The notes: generated by a model not told the origin, from the letters alone. A DNA stretch of 64,000 nt from Thauera linaloolentis 47Lol = DSM 12138 (GCF_000310205.1 NZ_AMXE01000002.1:62001-126000); one strand, 5' to 3'. Counted from the first letter of the stretch, positions 35,726-44,136 are shown. Translations and numbers: made by a program.

Positions 35726-35794
35726 ACGATTCGCGACGGCTTGATTATCATTGCCGGACACCCCCTTTTCCGGTCCGACAGGCCTGCCCGATCG

Positions 35795-36022
35795 ATGACT
35801 TCTCCGCCGCTTGCCGCCACCCCGATTGCCGAATTTCGCCGCTGCCCCACCTGCAACCGCTGGAGTGGAAAGCGCACGCTCGACGACGACGGCAGCACCG
35901 TCCGCCTCGACCCGGCGAACAGCCGCGGCGCGTGCAACGAAGGCCCGTGGCATGGCTCGCTGCGCGGGCCGCGCAACGCTTGCGGACAGTGGCTGCGCTG
36001 GATCGAGATCACGCCGAAGTAA
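35795..36022 (+). CDS. small conserved Cys-rich protein of unknown function
   Basis: A 75-residue protein beginning MTSPPLAATPIAEFRR. It has four cysteines, CPTC-x24-C-x15-C (RRCPTCNRWSG, SRGACNEGPWHGS, RNACGQWLRW), in a zinc-ribbon-like arrangement, with several tryptophans. No family name was recognised. Frame and composition fit a real gene: the third position is GC-rich and no overlapping frame is better. An upstream in-frame ATG at 35741 is less likely. It stands alone, convergent with the YlqF GTPase gene. Function unknown; RNA or metal binding is only a guess from the cysteines. Confidence 0.65.
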   Translation: MTSPPLAATPIAEFRRCPTCNRWSGKRTLDDDGSTVRLDPANSRGACNEGPWHGSLRGPRNACGQWLRWIEITPK

Positions 36023-36058
36023 GAACGGCTCGCCCCCGCCTCCGCGCAACGTTGCCCT

Positions 36059-36967
36059 CTAGGCTTCTTCGCTTCCTGCGCTCGCCCCGGCCTCTGCCCG
36101 GGCGGCCTCGACCTGGGCGATCATGCGCGCCCGCGATTCCGGTGTTTCCAGGCTGACGCGCCCGAGCGCACCGTCGCGATAATCCTGCAACAGGATCAGA
36201 GAAGCCTTTTCCAGATCCAACCCGCCGCCTTTCACGAGGCAGCCTCGTCTGCGCCCGATCGCCTCCACCAGGGCCGGGGCATCCAGCGTCGCGGGGTCGA
36301 TTCGGTAACGGGCGGCGAGGAGGCTCGGGTAGCGTTCCAGCAGGATGCCGCCGAGAAAGGCCGCGACCTCTTCGTCGATGACCGCGTTGCGGCCAATCGC
36401 GTGGCTCGCCGCCAGCATGTAGCCGTCCAGATCGTAGTCGATCTTCGGCCACATCATGCCCGGCGTATCCGTGAGCGTCATGCCCGGCCCCAGGTCCAGC
36501 GTCTGCTGGTGCTTGGTGACGGCCGGCTCGTCTCCAACCTTGGCCACCTTGCGCTTGAGCAAGGCATTCATCAGCGTCGACTTGCCCACGTTGGGAATGC
36601 CCATGATCATCATGCGCAAAGGCTTTGTGCCATCGTCGCGGTGCGGCGCGAGCTGCCGGCAGAGCGCCGGCACGCGCGCGGCCTCGGACGGATTCCTGGC
36701 CGAGATGGAGACCGCCCTCACGCCCGGTTGCCGATTGTAGAAATCCATCCATGCTTGGGTCGCCGCCGGGTCGGCCAGGTCGGACTTGTTCAGCAGTTTC
36801 AGGCAAGGGCGGTTACGAAAGCGCCGCAATTCGGCAATCATCGGGTTGCTGCTCGCCTCGGGCAGGCGCGCGTCGGTCACCTCTATGACGACATCGATGG
36901 CCGCCATGGCCTCGGCGGCCTTCTTTCGCGCCGAGGCCATATGGCCGGGAAACCACTGAATGGGCAT
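36059..36967 (-). CDS. ylqF: ribosome biogenesis GTPase YlqF (RbgA-type)
   Basis: A 302-residue circularly permuted GTPase. The G motifs occur in the permuted order: NKSD (G4, about residue 60) first, SISA (G5-like), then GIPNVGKST (G1, about 123-131) and DTPG (G3). The N terminus WFPGHMASARKKAAEAM and the C-terminal helical domain fit YlqF, which in B. subtilis is needed for late 50S assembly. It ends 36 bases from the convergent small Cys-rich gene. Confidence 0.95.
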   Translation of the reverse strand: MPIQWFPGHMASARKKAAEAMAAIDVVIEVTDARLPEASSNPMIAELRRFRNRPCLKLLNKSDLADPAATQAWMDFYNRQPGVRAVSISARNPSEAARVPALCRQLAPHRDDGTKPLRMMIMGIPNVGKSTLMNALLKRKVAKVGDEPAVTKHQQTLDLGPGMTLTDTPGMMWPKIDYDLDGYMLAASHAIGRNAVIDEEVAAFLGGILLERYPSLLAARYRIDPATLDAPALVEAIGRRRGCLVKGGGLDLEKASLILLQDYRDGALGRVSLETPESRARMIAQVEAARAEAGASAGSEEA

Positions 36968-37320
36968 GCTGGAACCACCATGTTTGAAGTGCTCGCATTA
37001 TCCCACCGCCCGCCCCTTTTCACCGCCTTCCCGCGGCACGGATCCGAGCGATGGAATATTGTGCAACGCACCACGCTTTCCCGCGCCCGTCCTGGCAATC
37101 GGCGGCAAGGATTTTTTTCATCTTTCACGCGAAATAAATTCCCCACGCTTCGGAAACCGTGTATCGTGCGGCTTGCAGTCGATTCAAGCAGTGGTTGTTC
37201 TGGTGGTTGTCCAGCGTGTTCTACGAGAACGCGTGCCGGTCTGATTCCTCTGGATTACGTTTCTTGATCGTTCCTGCATTTTGGGGCACTACGCCCAGTC
37301 ATTTTTTATATGGAACGCAA
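36968..37320 (+). promoter_or_regulatory. intergenic region with the long leader of the cold-shock gene
   Basis: No protein gene is supported. The 150 bases before the cold-shock ATG are less GC-rich than the flanks and hold a short stem GTTCT-ACG-AGAAC (37218-37230), a tandem TGGTTGT and a T-rich stretch (CATTTTTTATATGG) before the weak Shine-Dalgarno sequence GGAACG. Long structured leaders act as thermosensors in E. coli cspA; the same is plausible here. No clear -35/-10 pair was found. Confidence 0.4.
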
Positions 37321-37530
37321 ATGAGCACTCAAACCGGTACCGTCAAGTGGTTCAACGACGCCAAGGGCTTCGGCTTCATCACTCCGGAAAACGGTGGCGA
37401 CGATCTGTTCGCGCACTTCTCTGAAATCCAAAGCAAGGGTTTCAAGAGCCTGGCCGAAAACCAGCGCGTCGAGTTCGAAGTCAAGACCGGCCCGAAGGGC
37501 CTGCAGGCGGCCAACATCCGCCCGCTGTAA
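37321..37530 (+). CDS. cold-shock domain protein (CspA family)
   Basis: A 69-residue single cold-shock domain protein, an RNA chaperone that melts mRNA structure. RNP1 is KGFGFI and RNP2 is DLFAHF; the N terminus is [15 protein letters not shown] as in the family. The frame is open upstream to 37159, but the ATG at 37321 is the conserved start. A terminator follows at 37569. The DEAD-box helicase gene 240 bases downstream on the same strand fits a cold-response neighbourhood. Confidence 0.95.
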   Translation: MSTQTGTVKWFNDAKGFGFITPENGGDDLFAHFSEIQSKGFKSLAENQRVEFEVKTGPKGLQAANIRPL

Positions 37531-37568
37531 TCGATCCGGCGCCATCGGCGCCGATTGATTCGAATCAG

Positions 37569-37600
37569 AAACGCGGCCTTGCGCCGCGTTTTTTGCTTTT
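37569..37600 (+). terminator. terminator of the cold-shock gene
   Basis: AAACGCGGC (37569-37577) pairs with GCCGCGTTT (37583-37591), then TTTTGCTTTTT. A preceding GGCGCC-ATC-GGCGCC palindrome adds a second hairpin. Confidence 0.85.
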
Positions 37601-37769
37601 TCTCTGCGGCTTCTTGTGCCGCCTTCCGCCTGCCCGGCTCCCCCGCCGCTTCCATTCCGCTTCCCTCCCCGCGGCCACGAGCCGCTTTATTCGTTTGCTG
37701 CGCCGGAATCGCCGATAATCGCGACTTCGCAGCGCTGCTGCACATCGCCGCCTCCGCGGCCCGACCGCC

Positions 37770-39815
37770 ATGACCGAATCCGCCCGTAACGAACCCGCCA
37801 GCCCCGAAGCTGCCCTGCGCTTCGCCGACCTCGACCTGCCCGCCCCTCTTCTGTCCGCACTGGCCGAAGTCGGCTACGAAACGCCGTCGCCGATCCAGGC
37901 CGCCTGCATCCCGCAATTGCTGGCCGGGCGCGACATTCTGGGCGAAGCCCAGACCGGCACCGGCAAGACGGCGGCCTTCGCCTTACCCATGCTGGCGCGC
38001 CTCGATCTGTCCGACACGCGGCCGCAAGTGCTGGTACTGACGCCCACGCGCGAGTTGGCCATCCAGGTCGCCGAAGCCTTCGCCAAATACGCCCACCACC
38101 TGAAGAACTTCCACGTGCTGCCGATCTATGGCGGCCAGAGCATGGTGGTGCAACTGCGCCAGTTGTCGCGCGGCGCCCAGGTCATCGTCGGCACGCCCGG
38201 CCGCGTCATGGACCACCTCGAGCGCGAAAGCCTGAAGCTCGACGCCTTGAAGGCGATCGTGCTCGACGAGGCCGACGAAATGCTGCGCATGGGTTTCATC
38301 GACGACGTCGAATGGATTCTCGAGCACACGCCGGCAGAGCGCCAAACCGCGCTGTTCTCGGCAACGATGCCGCACGCGATCCGCGACGTCGCCCGCCGCC
38401 ATTTGCGCGAGCCGGAAGAAATCAGGATCCGCGCCGCCACCGCCACGGTGTCGAAGATCAGCCAGCGCTACTGGCTGGTTCGCGGCGTCGACAAACTCGA
38501 CGCGCTGACCCGCATCCTCGACGCCGAAGAGAGCTTCGACGCCGCGATCGTCTTTGTGCGCACCAAGATCGCCACCGAGGAACTCGCCGACAAGCTCGCG
38601 GCTCGCGGCTATGCGGCGGCGGCGCTCAACGGCGACATGACCCAGGGCCTGCGCGAGCGCGTGATCGAGCAGTTGAAGACCGGCGCGCTCGACATCGTGA
38701 TCGCCACCGACGTCGCCGCCCGCGGCATCGACGTGCCGCGCGTCAGCCACGTCATCAACTACGACATTCCCTACGATACTGAGGCCTATGTGCACCGGAT
38801 CGGCCGGACAGGCCGTGCCGGCCGCGAAGGCGTCGCGATCCTCTTCGTCGCACCGCGCGAGACGCGCATGTTGAAGATGATCGAGCGTGCCACGCGCCAG
38901 CCGATCACGCCGATCGCCCTTCCGAGCAGCGAGGAAGTCACCAACCTGCGCGTGGCACAGTTCAAGCGCCAGGTGGTCGAGACCGTCGCCGAACAGGAGC
39001 TCGGCTTCTACATGGACGTGGTCAATAACCTTGCCGAGGAAAACGAACTCGACGTTCACGAGATCGCTGCCGCGCTTGCCTACCTCGCCCAGCGCGAACG
39101 TCCGCTGCAGATCGAGCAATCCGGCCGCGGCTGGGATCTGGCCACCGCCCAACCCGGCAGCGGCGGCCGCGCACCGCGCGAAGAGCACTTCACCACCGGC
39201 GCGCCACGGGAGCGCACGCCGCGCCCCAACCGCGACGAAATCCTCGCACGGCGCCGCTCGTTCGCCGACGGAGCGCTGGTACGCTATCGCATCGAGGTCG
39301 GTCGCAACCAGGGCGCCAGCCCGAAGGAAATCGTCGGCGCAATTGCGAACGAAGGCGGGATCGAGGGCAAGTTCATCGGCCAGATCCACCTGTTCGACGA
39401 TTTCTCCACGGTGGAACTCCCCGCCAACCTGCCCGCCGATCTGATGGAAATCCTGAAGCGCACCCGGGTACGGCAGATGCAGTTGAACATCCGCGCGCTC
39501 TCGGCAGCGGAAGCCGCGGCAACCCCAGAACGCCGCCGCCCGCCGCGCGACGATGCGCGCGGCAGCGAACACCGCGACGGCGGCTGGCAGAAGAAGCCCG
39601 GATCGAAGCCCGCCGAGCCGAAATCTGGTTTCGATCGCCGCCCGGGCCGTCCGGATGGTGGCAGCAGCTACGGCGGCTGGGAACGCGACAGGCCGAAACC
39701 GGGCGGCAGCGCGCGCCGCGACGATCGTAGCGGCGCAACTGCGGGCAAGCCTTTTCCACGCTCGCCGGGCGCCTCTTACTCCGCCGGCAAGCCGCGCAAG
39801 CGCAGGGACGACTGA
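37770..39815 (+). CDS. deaD: ATP-dependent RNA helicase DeaD/CsdA
   Basis: A 681-residue DEAD-box helicase. Motifs: AQTGTGKTA (I), PTRELA (Ia), DEAD in VLDEADEML, SAT in FSATMP, and HRIGRTGRAGR (VI). After the helicase core comes a dimerisation region and the DbpA/CsdA-type RNA-binding domain (about residues 485-555, YRIEVGRNQGASPKEIVGAI and IHLFDDFSTVELP). Last is a basic Arg/Gly/Lys-rich tail of about 100 residues. It acts in ribosome assembly and mRNA unwinding at low temperature. Length slightly above E. coli DeaD (629). Confidence 0.95.
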   Translation: MTESARNEPASPEAALRFADLDLPAPLLSALAEVGYETPSPIQAACIPQLLAGRDILGEAQTGTGKTAAFALPMLARLDLSDTRPQVLVLTPTRELAIQVAEAFAKYAHHLKNFHVLPIYGGQSMVVQLRQLSRGAQVIVGTPGRVMDHLERESLKLDALKAIVLDEADEMLRMGFIDDVEWILEHTPAERQTALFSATMPHAIRDVARRHLREPEEIRIRAATATVSKISQRYWLVRGVDKLDALTRILDAEESFDAAIVFVRTKIATEELADKLAARGYAAAALNGDMTQGLRERVIEQLKTGALDIVIATDVAARGIDVPRVSHVINYDIPYDTEAYVHRIGRTGRAGREGVAILFVAPRETRMLKMIERATRQPITPIALPSSEEVTNLRVAQFKRQVVETVAEQELGFYMDVVNNLAEENELDVHEIAAALAYLAQRERPLQIEQSGRGWDLATAQPGSGGRAPREEHFTTGAPRERTPRPNRDEILARRRSFADGALVRYRIEVGRNQGASPKEIVGAIANEGGIEGKFIGQIHLFDDFSTVELPANLPADLMEILKRTRVRQMQLNIRALSAAEAAATPERRRPPRDDARGSEHRDGGWQKKPGSKPAEPKSGFDRRPGRPDGGSSYGGWERDRPKPGGSARRDDRSGATAGKPFPRSPGASYSAGKPRKRRDD

Positions 39816-39831
39816 AGCCCCGCCCCCGGGC

Positions 39832-39854
39832 CGTGACCGGCCATGCCGGTCACG
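39832..39854 (+). terminator. hairpin after deaD
   Basis: CGTGACCGG-CCATG-CCGGTCACG, 9 perfect pairs, 17 bases after the stop, with only two T's following. Confidence 0.5.
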
Positions 39855-39913
39855 TTGCCATATCCGCTGACTGCTTCGCCCTTGCCAATGGCAAGAGGCG
39901 CGTGGAGAAACAC

Positions 39914-40462
39914 TCAGGCGCGATCTGCGCCCTGCAGCCACCCCGGCTGGATCTGCACCGTATCCTGGCCGTTGGTCACCCAGACATGGCCATCCTGGAT
40001 ACTGAACTGCAGACGCATCGTGCGCTCGGCCAGTCTGGCCAGCTCGCTGCTCGATTCACGCGCCAATTCGATCACCTGCAGCGAGGACTGGCGTGCCAGC
40101 TTCTCCCGCACGCCGTTCCACCACACATCCAGCGCCCGGCCATAGGCCAGCACGACCACCTTGCCGGCACGGCCGCAGGCTTTGCGCACCCATTTTTCGT
40201 CGGGCTGGCCGACATCGATCCAACGCTCGATCGCGCCGGTAAGGTCCTTCTGCCACAGGTCCGGCTCATCATCGGCACATAGTCCCTTGCCGAAACCCAG
40301 CGCAGGATCCGCGAACAGCGCGAAGGCCAGCAGGCGCACCATCATGCGCTCGTCGGTTTCGGACGGATGGCGGGCAAGCGTCAGGCTGTAGTCGGCGTAG
40401 TGGCCGCGGTCCATGTCCGCGATCTGGATCTCCGCCTTGAAAATCGTTGCTTTCAGCGCCAT
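39914..40462 (-). CDS. YaeQ family protein
   Basis: A 182-residue YaeQ protein: MALKATIFKAEIQIADMDRG, LTLARHPSETDERMMVRLLA, WIDVGQPDEKWVRKACGRAG and a conserved C terminus DGHVWVTNGQDTVQI. The fold is PD-(D/E)XK-like, with acidic and lysine residues at the expected places (DEPDLW, WIDVGQPDEKWV), but no nuclease activity is established. E. coli YaeQ was linked to RfaH-independent effects only indirectly. It starts within the stop of the preceding 257-residue unknown gene (TGATG, one-base overlap), so the two are coupled. Confidence 0.92.
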   Translation of the reverse strand: MALKATIFKAEIQIADMDRGHYADYSLTLARHPSETDERMMVRLLAFALFADPALGFGKGLCADDEPDLWQKDLTGAIERWIDVGQPDEKWVRKACGRAGKVVVLAYGRALDVWWNGVREKLARQSSLQVIELARESSSELARLAERTMRLQFSIQDGHVWVTNGQDTVQIQPGWLQGADRA

Positions 40463-41235
40463 CAGTGCACCTGCCCCTGCGAACGGCTGGCCTGCTGCCA
40501 GGCGATGACGGCACGTGCGGCATGCGCCATCACCCTGTCACGCTGCGCCTGTGGGAGTTCACGCGCCAATGCCCCGAACAGGGCCTGGGTCGCCTCCTGC
40601 CCCACGCCTTCGGAGGCAAGGCCGTCGGCAAGGCAGCGGATCTGGATGAATGCAAGCGCGTCGGCCACCAGCCGCCAGCCAATCACCGGCATCTCGCGGG
40701 TCATCAGGCCGAGCAGGCGCCCGCCGAGTTGGGAAGCCAGACGCAGGGCTTCGTCCCGATCCTGGGTGGCGATGGACGAGTGCCAGAGCGCGAGGTGAAC
40801 ACCCCGCCGCAGCTCGACCTTGAAGTCGATGGCGTTCTCCTCGGCCTGGCCGATGGCCTCGAACTGGCGCAGGAAACGCGCTTCGTCAGGCGCATCCAGC
40901 CCGGTTCGCAAGGCACCGATGAGTTCGGTCAGCCCCGGGATGGCAAGAAGGCCGAAAGCCTGGCTCCATGCCACGCCCCACTGATCCATGCCGGACAGCA
41001 GCAGCGCGCGGCGCAAGGCTCGAGCCTCGTCATCCGCGCCTGCACAGGCCCAGTCATCGAGTTCGCGGTGCAATTGCGCCACGCCCCGCAGGCGCGCTTC
41101 GTCGGCCTCGCCGACACTGAGGCGGAAGACGCGGGCAAAAGCCTCCTGCGCCATGTGCGCGGCCTGGCGCTGGGTCTGGCTGTCGGCATGGACAGCAAGC
41201 GGGTCGGGAGAGATCGCGGTATCGTGCGCGCTCAT
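40462..41235 (-). CDS. hypothetical protein, translationally coupled to YaeQ gene
   Basis: A 257-residue protein I cannot assign. It is almost wholly helical, rich in Ala, Leu, Arg and Glu, without signal peptide, membrane segment or Cys pattern. Recognisable stretches: ELDDWACAGADDEARALRRA, DEARFLRQFEAIGQAEENAI and EMPVIGWRLVADALAFIQIR. Base composition and frame are typical of the neighbours. Its stop overlaps the YaeQ start by one base, so a joint role is likely, but nothing shows what it is. Confidence 0.75.
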   Translation of the reverse strand: MSAHDTAISPDPLAVHADSQTQRQAAHMAQEAFARVFRLSVGEADEARLRGVAQLHRELDDWACAGADDEARALRRALLLSGMDQWGVAWSQAFGLLAIPGLTELIGALRTGLDAPDEARFLRQFEAIGQAEENAIDFKVELRRGVHLALWHSSIATQDRDEALRLASQLGGRLLGLMTREMPVIGWRLVADALAFIQIRCLADGLASEGVGQEATQALFGALARELPQAQRDRVMAHAARAVIAWQQASRSQGQVH

Positions 41236-41332
41236 GGTGGCACCGTCGTCGGAAATGGGCGCCCATTGTGCACAGCGACACCGCTCGAATCAATGCGGGC
41301 CCGGTCATCGGGCCAGCGCGCCTCAGGCGCGT

Positions 41333-41845
41333 TCAGGCAATGCTGCGCGCCCACAGAGAGGCCGCCGCGGCGGCCTCCGGACGGGACTCCGCCCCTTCAC
41401 GGAAGCCATGCAGCATGCGGCGCAAGGCCACGGCATCCTCATCGGTGAAGCCGCGCTTGAAATCGGTCAACAGCAGGCGCGAACGCGTCATCCAGTTGCC
41501 CGGCGCATCATCAAGCGCACACCATGCGGCATTGCGATGGTCCGCCTCATGCTGGGCGAGCCACAGCATGGCCTCACGCTCGCGCAGGCCATGCAGCTCC
41601 GCGCCATGCTTGGGCAGCATGTGCGGCGTGGCACCGACGATCCGGTGGCGGACATCCTCGGAGAAACGGGCAACCAGTTTCTGCATCGAGAACAGCATGC
41701 GCCAGTCCGAGGCGATCACGACGCGGGCCTCTTCGAACTCTCGCACCACTGCCTCGATCAGCGGCAGACAGCGAAAATCTTCGACCTCGCCCCACGGGTG
41801 GGTGACGCCGTCGAAATCCATGAAGATGTATGCGTTGTGTGTCAT
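41333..41845 (-). CDS. HAD-like protein (HAD_SAK_2 type)
   Basis: A 170-residue HAD-superfamily protein. Motif I is FMDFDGVTHPWG (the usual D-x-D is D-F-D here), motif II Ser is in VIASDWRMLF, and the acidic end motif is WCALDDAPGNW. The pattern (FDGV.HP, FRCLPLIEAVVREF, ASDWR, ALDD) is that of the HAD domain found in 'Swiss-army-knife' RNA-repair proteins, here as a stand-alone gene. A phosphatase acting on nucleic-acid ends is possible; the substrate is unknown. Monocistronic, upstream of and divergent from fabI. Confidence 0.8.
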   Translation of the reverse strand: MTHNAYIFMDFDGVTHPWGEVEDFRCLPLIEAVVREFEEARVVIASDWRMLFSMQKLVARFSEDVRHRIVGATPHMLPKHGAELHGLREREAMLWLAQHEADHRNAAWCALDDAPGNWMTRSRLLLTDFKRGFTDEDAVALRRMLHGFREGAESRPEAAAAASLWARSIA

Positions 41846-41882
41846 GTTGCACTCTCTATGCCGGTCAGGCGAACGACAGCGG

Positions 41883-41911
41883 TTCTGAAATGCTGCATTG
41901 CAGAATATACT
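41883..41911 (+). promoter_or_regulatory. candidate promoter of fabI
   Basis: TTCTGA (41883-41888), 17 bases, TATACT (41906-41911, 5 of 6 matches). It would give a leader of about 110 bases. Confidence 0.35.
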
Positions 41912-41961
41912 CTAATCCAACAGATCGGCACCTGTCGCTTTCGTCACGAATTGTCGAAAGA

Positions 41962-41976
41962 ATGTTGTCGCAACAT
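41962..41976. promoter_or_regulatory. palindrome in the fabI leader
   Basis: ATGTTG-TCG-CAACAT, perfect, 54 bases before the fabI ATG. It could be an operator or a small hairpin; no known regulator matched. Confidence 0.35.
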
Positions 41977-42029
41977 GCGCTGACGGATGCGCACGCACCG
42001 CACAAAAACCCAACTGCGAGGACTACAGC

Positions 42030-42809
42030 ATGGCCCCCATCATCAATCTGGAAGGCAAGGTCGGCCTGATCACCGGCATCGCCAACGAAAAATCCATTTC
42101 CACCGGCGTGGCCGAAGCCTGCGCCCAGGCCGGCGCCAAGCTGATCATCACCTACCAGAACGAAAAGACCCGCGCGTTCATCGAACCGGTGATCCACCGC
42201 CTCGGCGTCGAGGATGTGTTCCTGCTCGACGTCACCCAGCCCGAGACCATGGATACGGCCTTCGCGCAGATCGAGGCGCGCCATGGCAAGCTCGATTTCG
42301 CCGTGCACAGCATGGCTTTTGCCAAGCGCGACGATCTGCACGGCCGCGTGGTGGATACCTCGGCCGACGGCTTCGCGCTGGCGATGGACGTGTCGACCCA
42401 CTCCTTCGTACGCCTAGCCAAGAAAGCCGAGCCTCTGCTCGAAAAGGCCGGCGGCGGCGCCCTGGTGACGATGACCTACCTCGGTTCCGAGAAGGTCATC
42501 CCCAACTACGGCGTGATGGGCCTGTGCAAGGCCGCGCTCGAGGCCGCCACGCGCTACATGGCGGCGGAGCTCGGCTCCAAGGGCATCCGCGTCAATGCCG
42601 TCTCGCCCGGCCCGCTGATGACGCGCGCCGCCTCTGGCATCGCCGGCTTCGACGGCCTGATGGCAGCCGCCGTCGAGCGCTCGCCGATGCACGCCCTCGT
42701 CACCCCCGAGGACATCGGCGCACTGACGGCCTTCCTCGTCTCCGATGCCGGCCGGCTGATCAGCGGTGGGGTGCATTTCGTGGATGCCGGGTATAACATC
42801 ATGGCGTAA
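42030..42809 (+). CDS. fabI: enoyl-[acyl-carrier-protein] reductase (NADH) FabI
   Basis: A 259-residue short-chain dehydrogenase that reduces enoyl-ACP in fatty-acid synthesis and is the triclosan target. The modified nucleotide motif GIANEKSI is at residues 16-23. The active site is Y150 (TYLGSEKVIPNYGVMGLCK), Tyr160 and Lys167, corresponding to E. coli Tyr146, Tyr156 and Lys163. Quaternary-contact segment RYMAAELGSKGIRVNAVSPG is conserved. It is followed after 15 bases by a kinase-like gene. Confidence 0.96.
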   Translation: MAPIINLEGKVGLITGIANEKSISTGVAEACAQAGAKLIITYQNEKTRAFIEPVIHRLGVEDVFLLDVTQPETMDTAFAQIEARHGKLDFAVHSMAFAKRDDLHGRVVDTSADGFALAMDVSTHSFVRLAKKAEPLLEKAGGGALVTMTYLGSEKVIPNYGVMGLCKAALEAATRYMAAELGSKGIRVNAVSPGPLMTRAASGIAGFDGLMAAAVERSPMHALVTPEDIGALTAFLVSDAGRLISGGVHFVDAGYNIMA

Positions 42810-42824
42810 GCACGGAGCACGCAC

Positions 42825-43421
42825 ATGATCGATCTCGCCGCCGCCAGATCCCAGGTAGGCCGGGCCAGTATCCTGCTGCCGGACCCGGTTCCGGCGCATC
42901 CACTGCTCGACGGCAAGCAGGAAATCGGCCGCGGCGAGTATTCGATCGTGCTCGACAAGGGCGACGGCGAGCGGGTCTACAAGATCGTCAGCTCGCCGGC
43001 CGACTACTTTCTCTATACGGCGGACGACCGTCCGTGCGGCGAGCATTTTCCGGTCATCCATGCCGATCATGGCATCGTCGGACGTGCGCAGTCGGGCTAC
43101 CCTCTGCACCTGATCGAAATGGAAAAACTCTACCCGCTGGCCGACGGCTCGCCGGCGGAAGAGCTCGCCCTGCGCCTCATCGACACCTACTGGTCGGCAT
43201 GCCAGCAGTGGAGCAGGCTCGGCATGGACATGGGGCGAATCGCCCTGTACGACATGGCGATGAACCCCCTGGCCGCGAGCGACAACCTGCAGAAGGCGCT
43301 CAAGGCCTTGTCGGACTTCGTCGAGGACTACCAGGTCCTGCCCGACATCCTCAATGCCAACAACCTGATGATGCGAAAGGACGGCACGCTGGTGTTCTCG
43401 GACCCCGTCTTCATCGCCTGA
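42825..43421 (+). CDS. minimal protein-kinase-fold protein of unknown substrate
   Basis: A 198-residue protein with the landmarks of a kinase core in order: a Gly-rich loop IGRGEYSIV (34-42), a lysine in VYKIV (Lys53), possible Glu in HLIEMEKL, a catalytic-loop-like LPDILNANNLMM with Asp174 and Asn179 in the D-x4-N spacing, and Asp193 in FSDPVF at the place of DFG. The His of HRD is Leu172 and DFG reads SDP. At under 200 residues with the last Asp five residues from the end, it lacks the C-lobe after the activation segment. Together with fabI it may form one transcript. Function not known; similarity to aminoglycoside or phage-type kinases is general only. Confidence 0.75.
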   Translation: MIDLAAARSQVGRASILLPDPVPAHPLLDGKQEIGRGEYSIVLDKGDGERVYKIVSSPADYFLYTADDRPCGEHFPVIHADHGIVGRAQSGYPLHLIEMEKLYPLADGSPAEELALRLIDTYWSACQQWSRLGMDMGRIALYDMAMNPLAASDNLQKALKALSDFVEDYQVLPDILNANNLMMRKDGTLVFSDPVFIA

Positions 43422-43503
43422 AGTCCTGCCGGCACGGGGACGGACCGGCGCGATCCGCGTATCATGGCGCCCCAGCCAGCGCCGACGCGCATGGAGCACG
43501 GCC

Positions 43504-44136
43504 ATGCCCCGACACGATCACGACACACATCCTGCCCAACCGCAACCAAGCACGATCGGCATTGCGCGGACGGGCAGTTTCGACGCCCCAGCTTTCGAAC
43601 GCGCCATCGGCGACCTGCTGCGTGCCAGCGGCATCGATGCGGACTCCTCTCACACCGGCCGCACGGCGCAACGGGTGCGCGAACTGTGGCAGAAACGGCT
43701 GCTGGGCGGCTACGATCTGGACCCCGCCGAAGTCCTTGGCGACGGCTTCGCCGATGAGCGCCGCGACATGGTCGTGGTGCGCGGCATCGCCGTGCATGGC
43801 GTCTGCCCCCACCACCTCGTGCCCTTCCGCGGCGTCGCCCACGTCGCCTACATCCCGGGCGGGCGCCTGCACGGCTTCGGCCGCATCGCGCGTCTCGTGG
43901 ATGCGATCGGCCATCGCTTCACCTATCAGGAGTGGATGACGCGCGACATCGCGGATGCGCTGATGCAGCACGGCAAGGCTGCCGGCGCAGCCTGCGTGAT
44001 CGAAGCCGAACAGCTCTGCCTGCTGCTGGGCGAAGACAGGCGCGGGGATGAACGCGTGGTGACGCAGGCCTTCAGCGGTGAATTCGAGCGTTCCGCCCAG
44101 GCACGCAACGAATTCATGCGCGCGATCTCGGGCTGA
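43504..44136 (+). CDS. folE: GTP cyclohydrolase I family protein, divergent
   Basis: A 210-residue FolE-type protein. Zinc ligands are kept: Cys101 and His104 in VCPHHLVPF, and Cys172 in EAEQLCLLL. His103 corresponds to catalytic His112 of E. coli. But His179 of E. coli is Gln170 here (E-Q-L-C instead of V-H-Y-C), and the following R-G-I-R segment is replaced by G-E-D-R-R-G. The rest aligns well (AHVAYIPGGRLHGFGRIARL, SGEFERSAQARNEFMRAI). It may be a true dihydroneopterin-triphosphate-forming enzyme with altered kinetics, or a paralogue doing a related ring opening. Confidence 0.85.
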   Translation: MPRHDHDTHPAQPQPSTIGIARTGSFDAPAFERAIGDLLRASGIDADSSHTGRTAQRVRELWQKRLLGGYDLDPAEVLGDGFADERRDMVVVRGIAVHGVCPHHLVPFRGVAHVAYIPGGRLHGFGRIARLVDAIGHRFTYQEWMTRDIADALMQHGKAAGAACVIEAEQLCLLLGEDRRGDERVVTQAFSGEFERSAQARNEFMRAISG

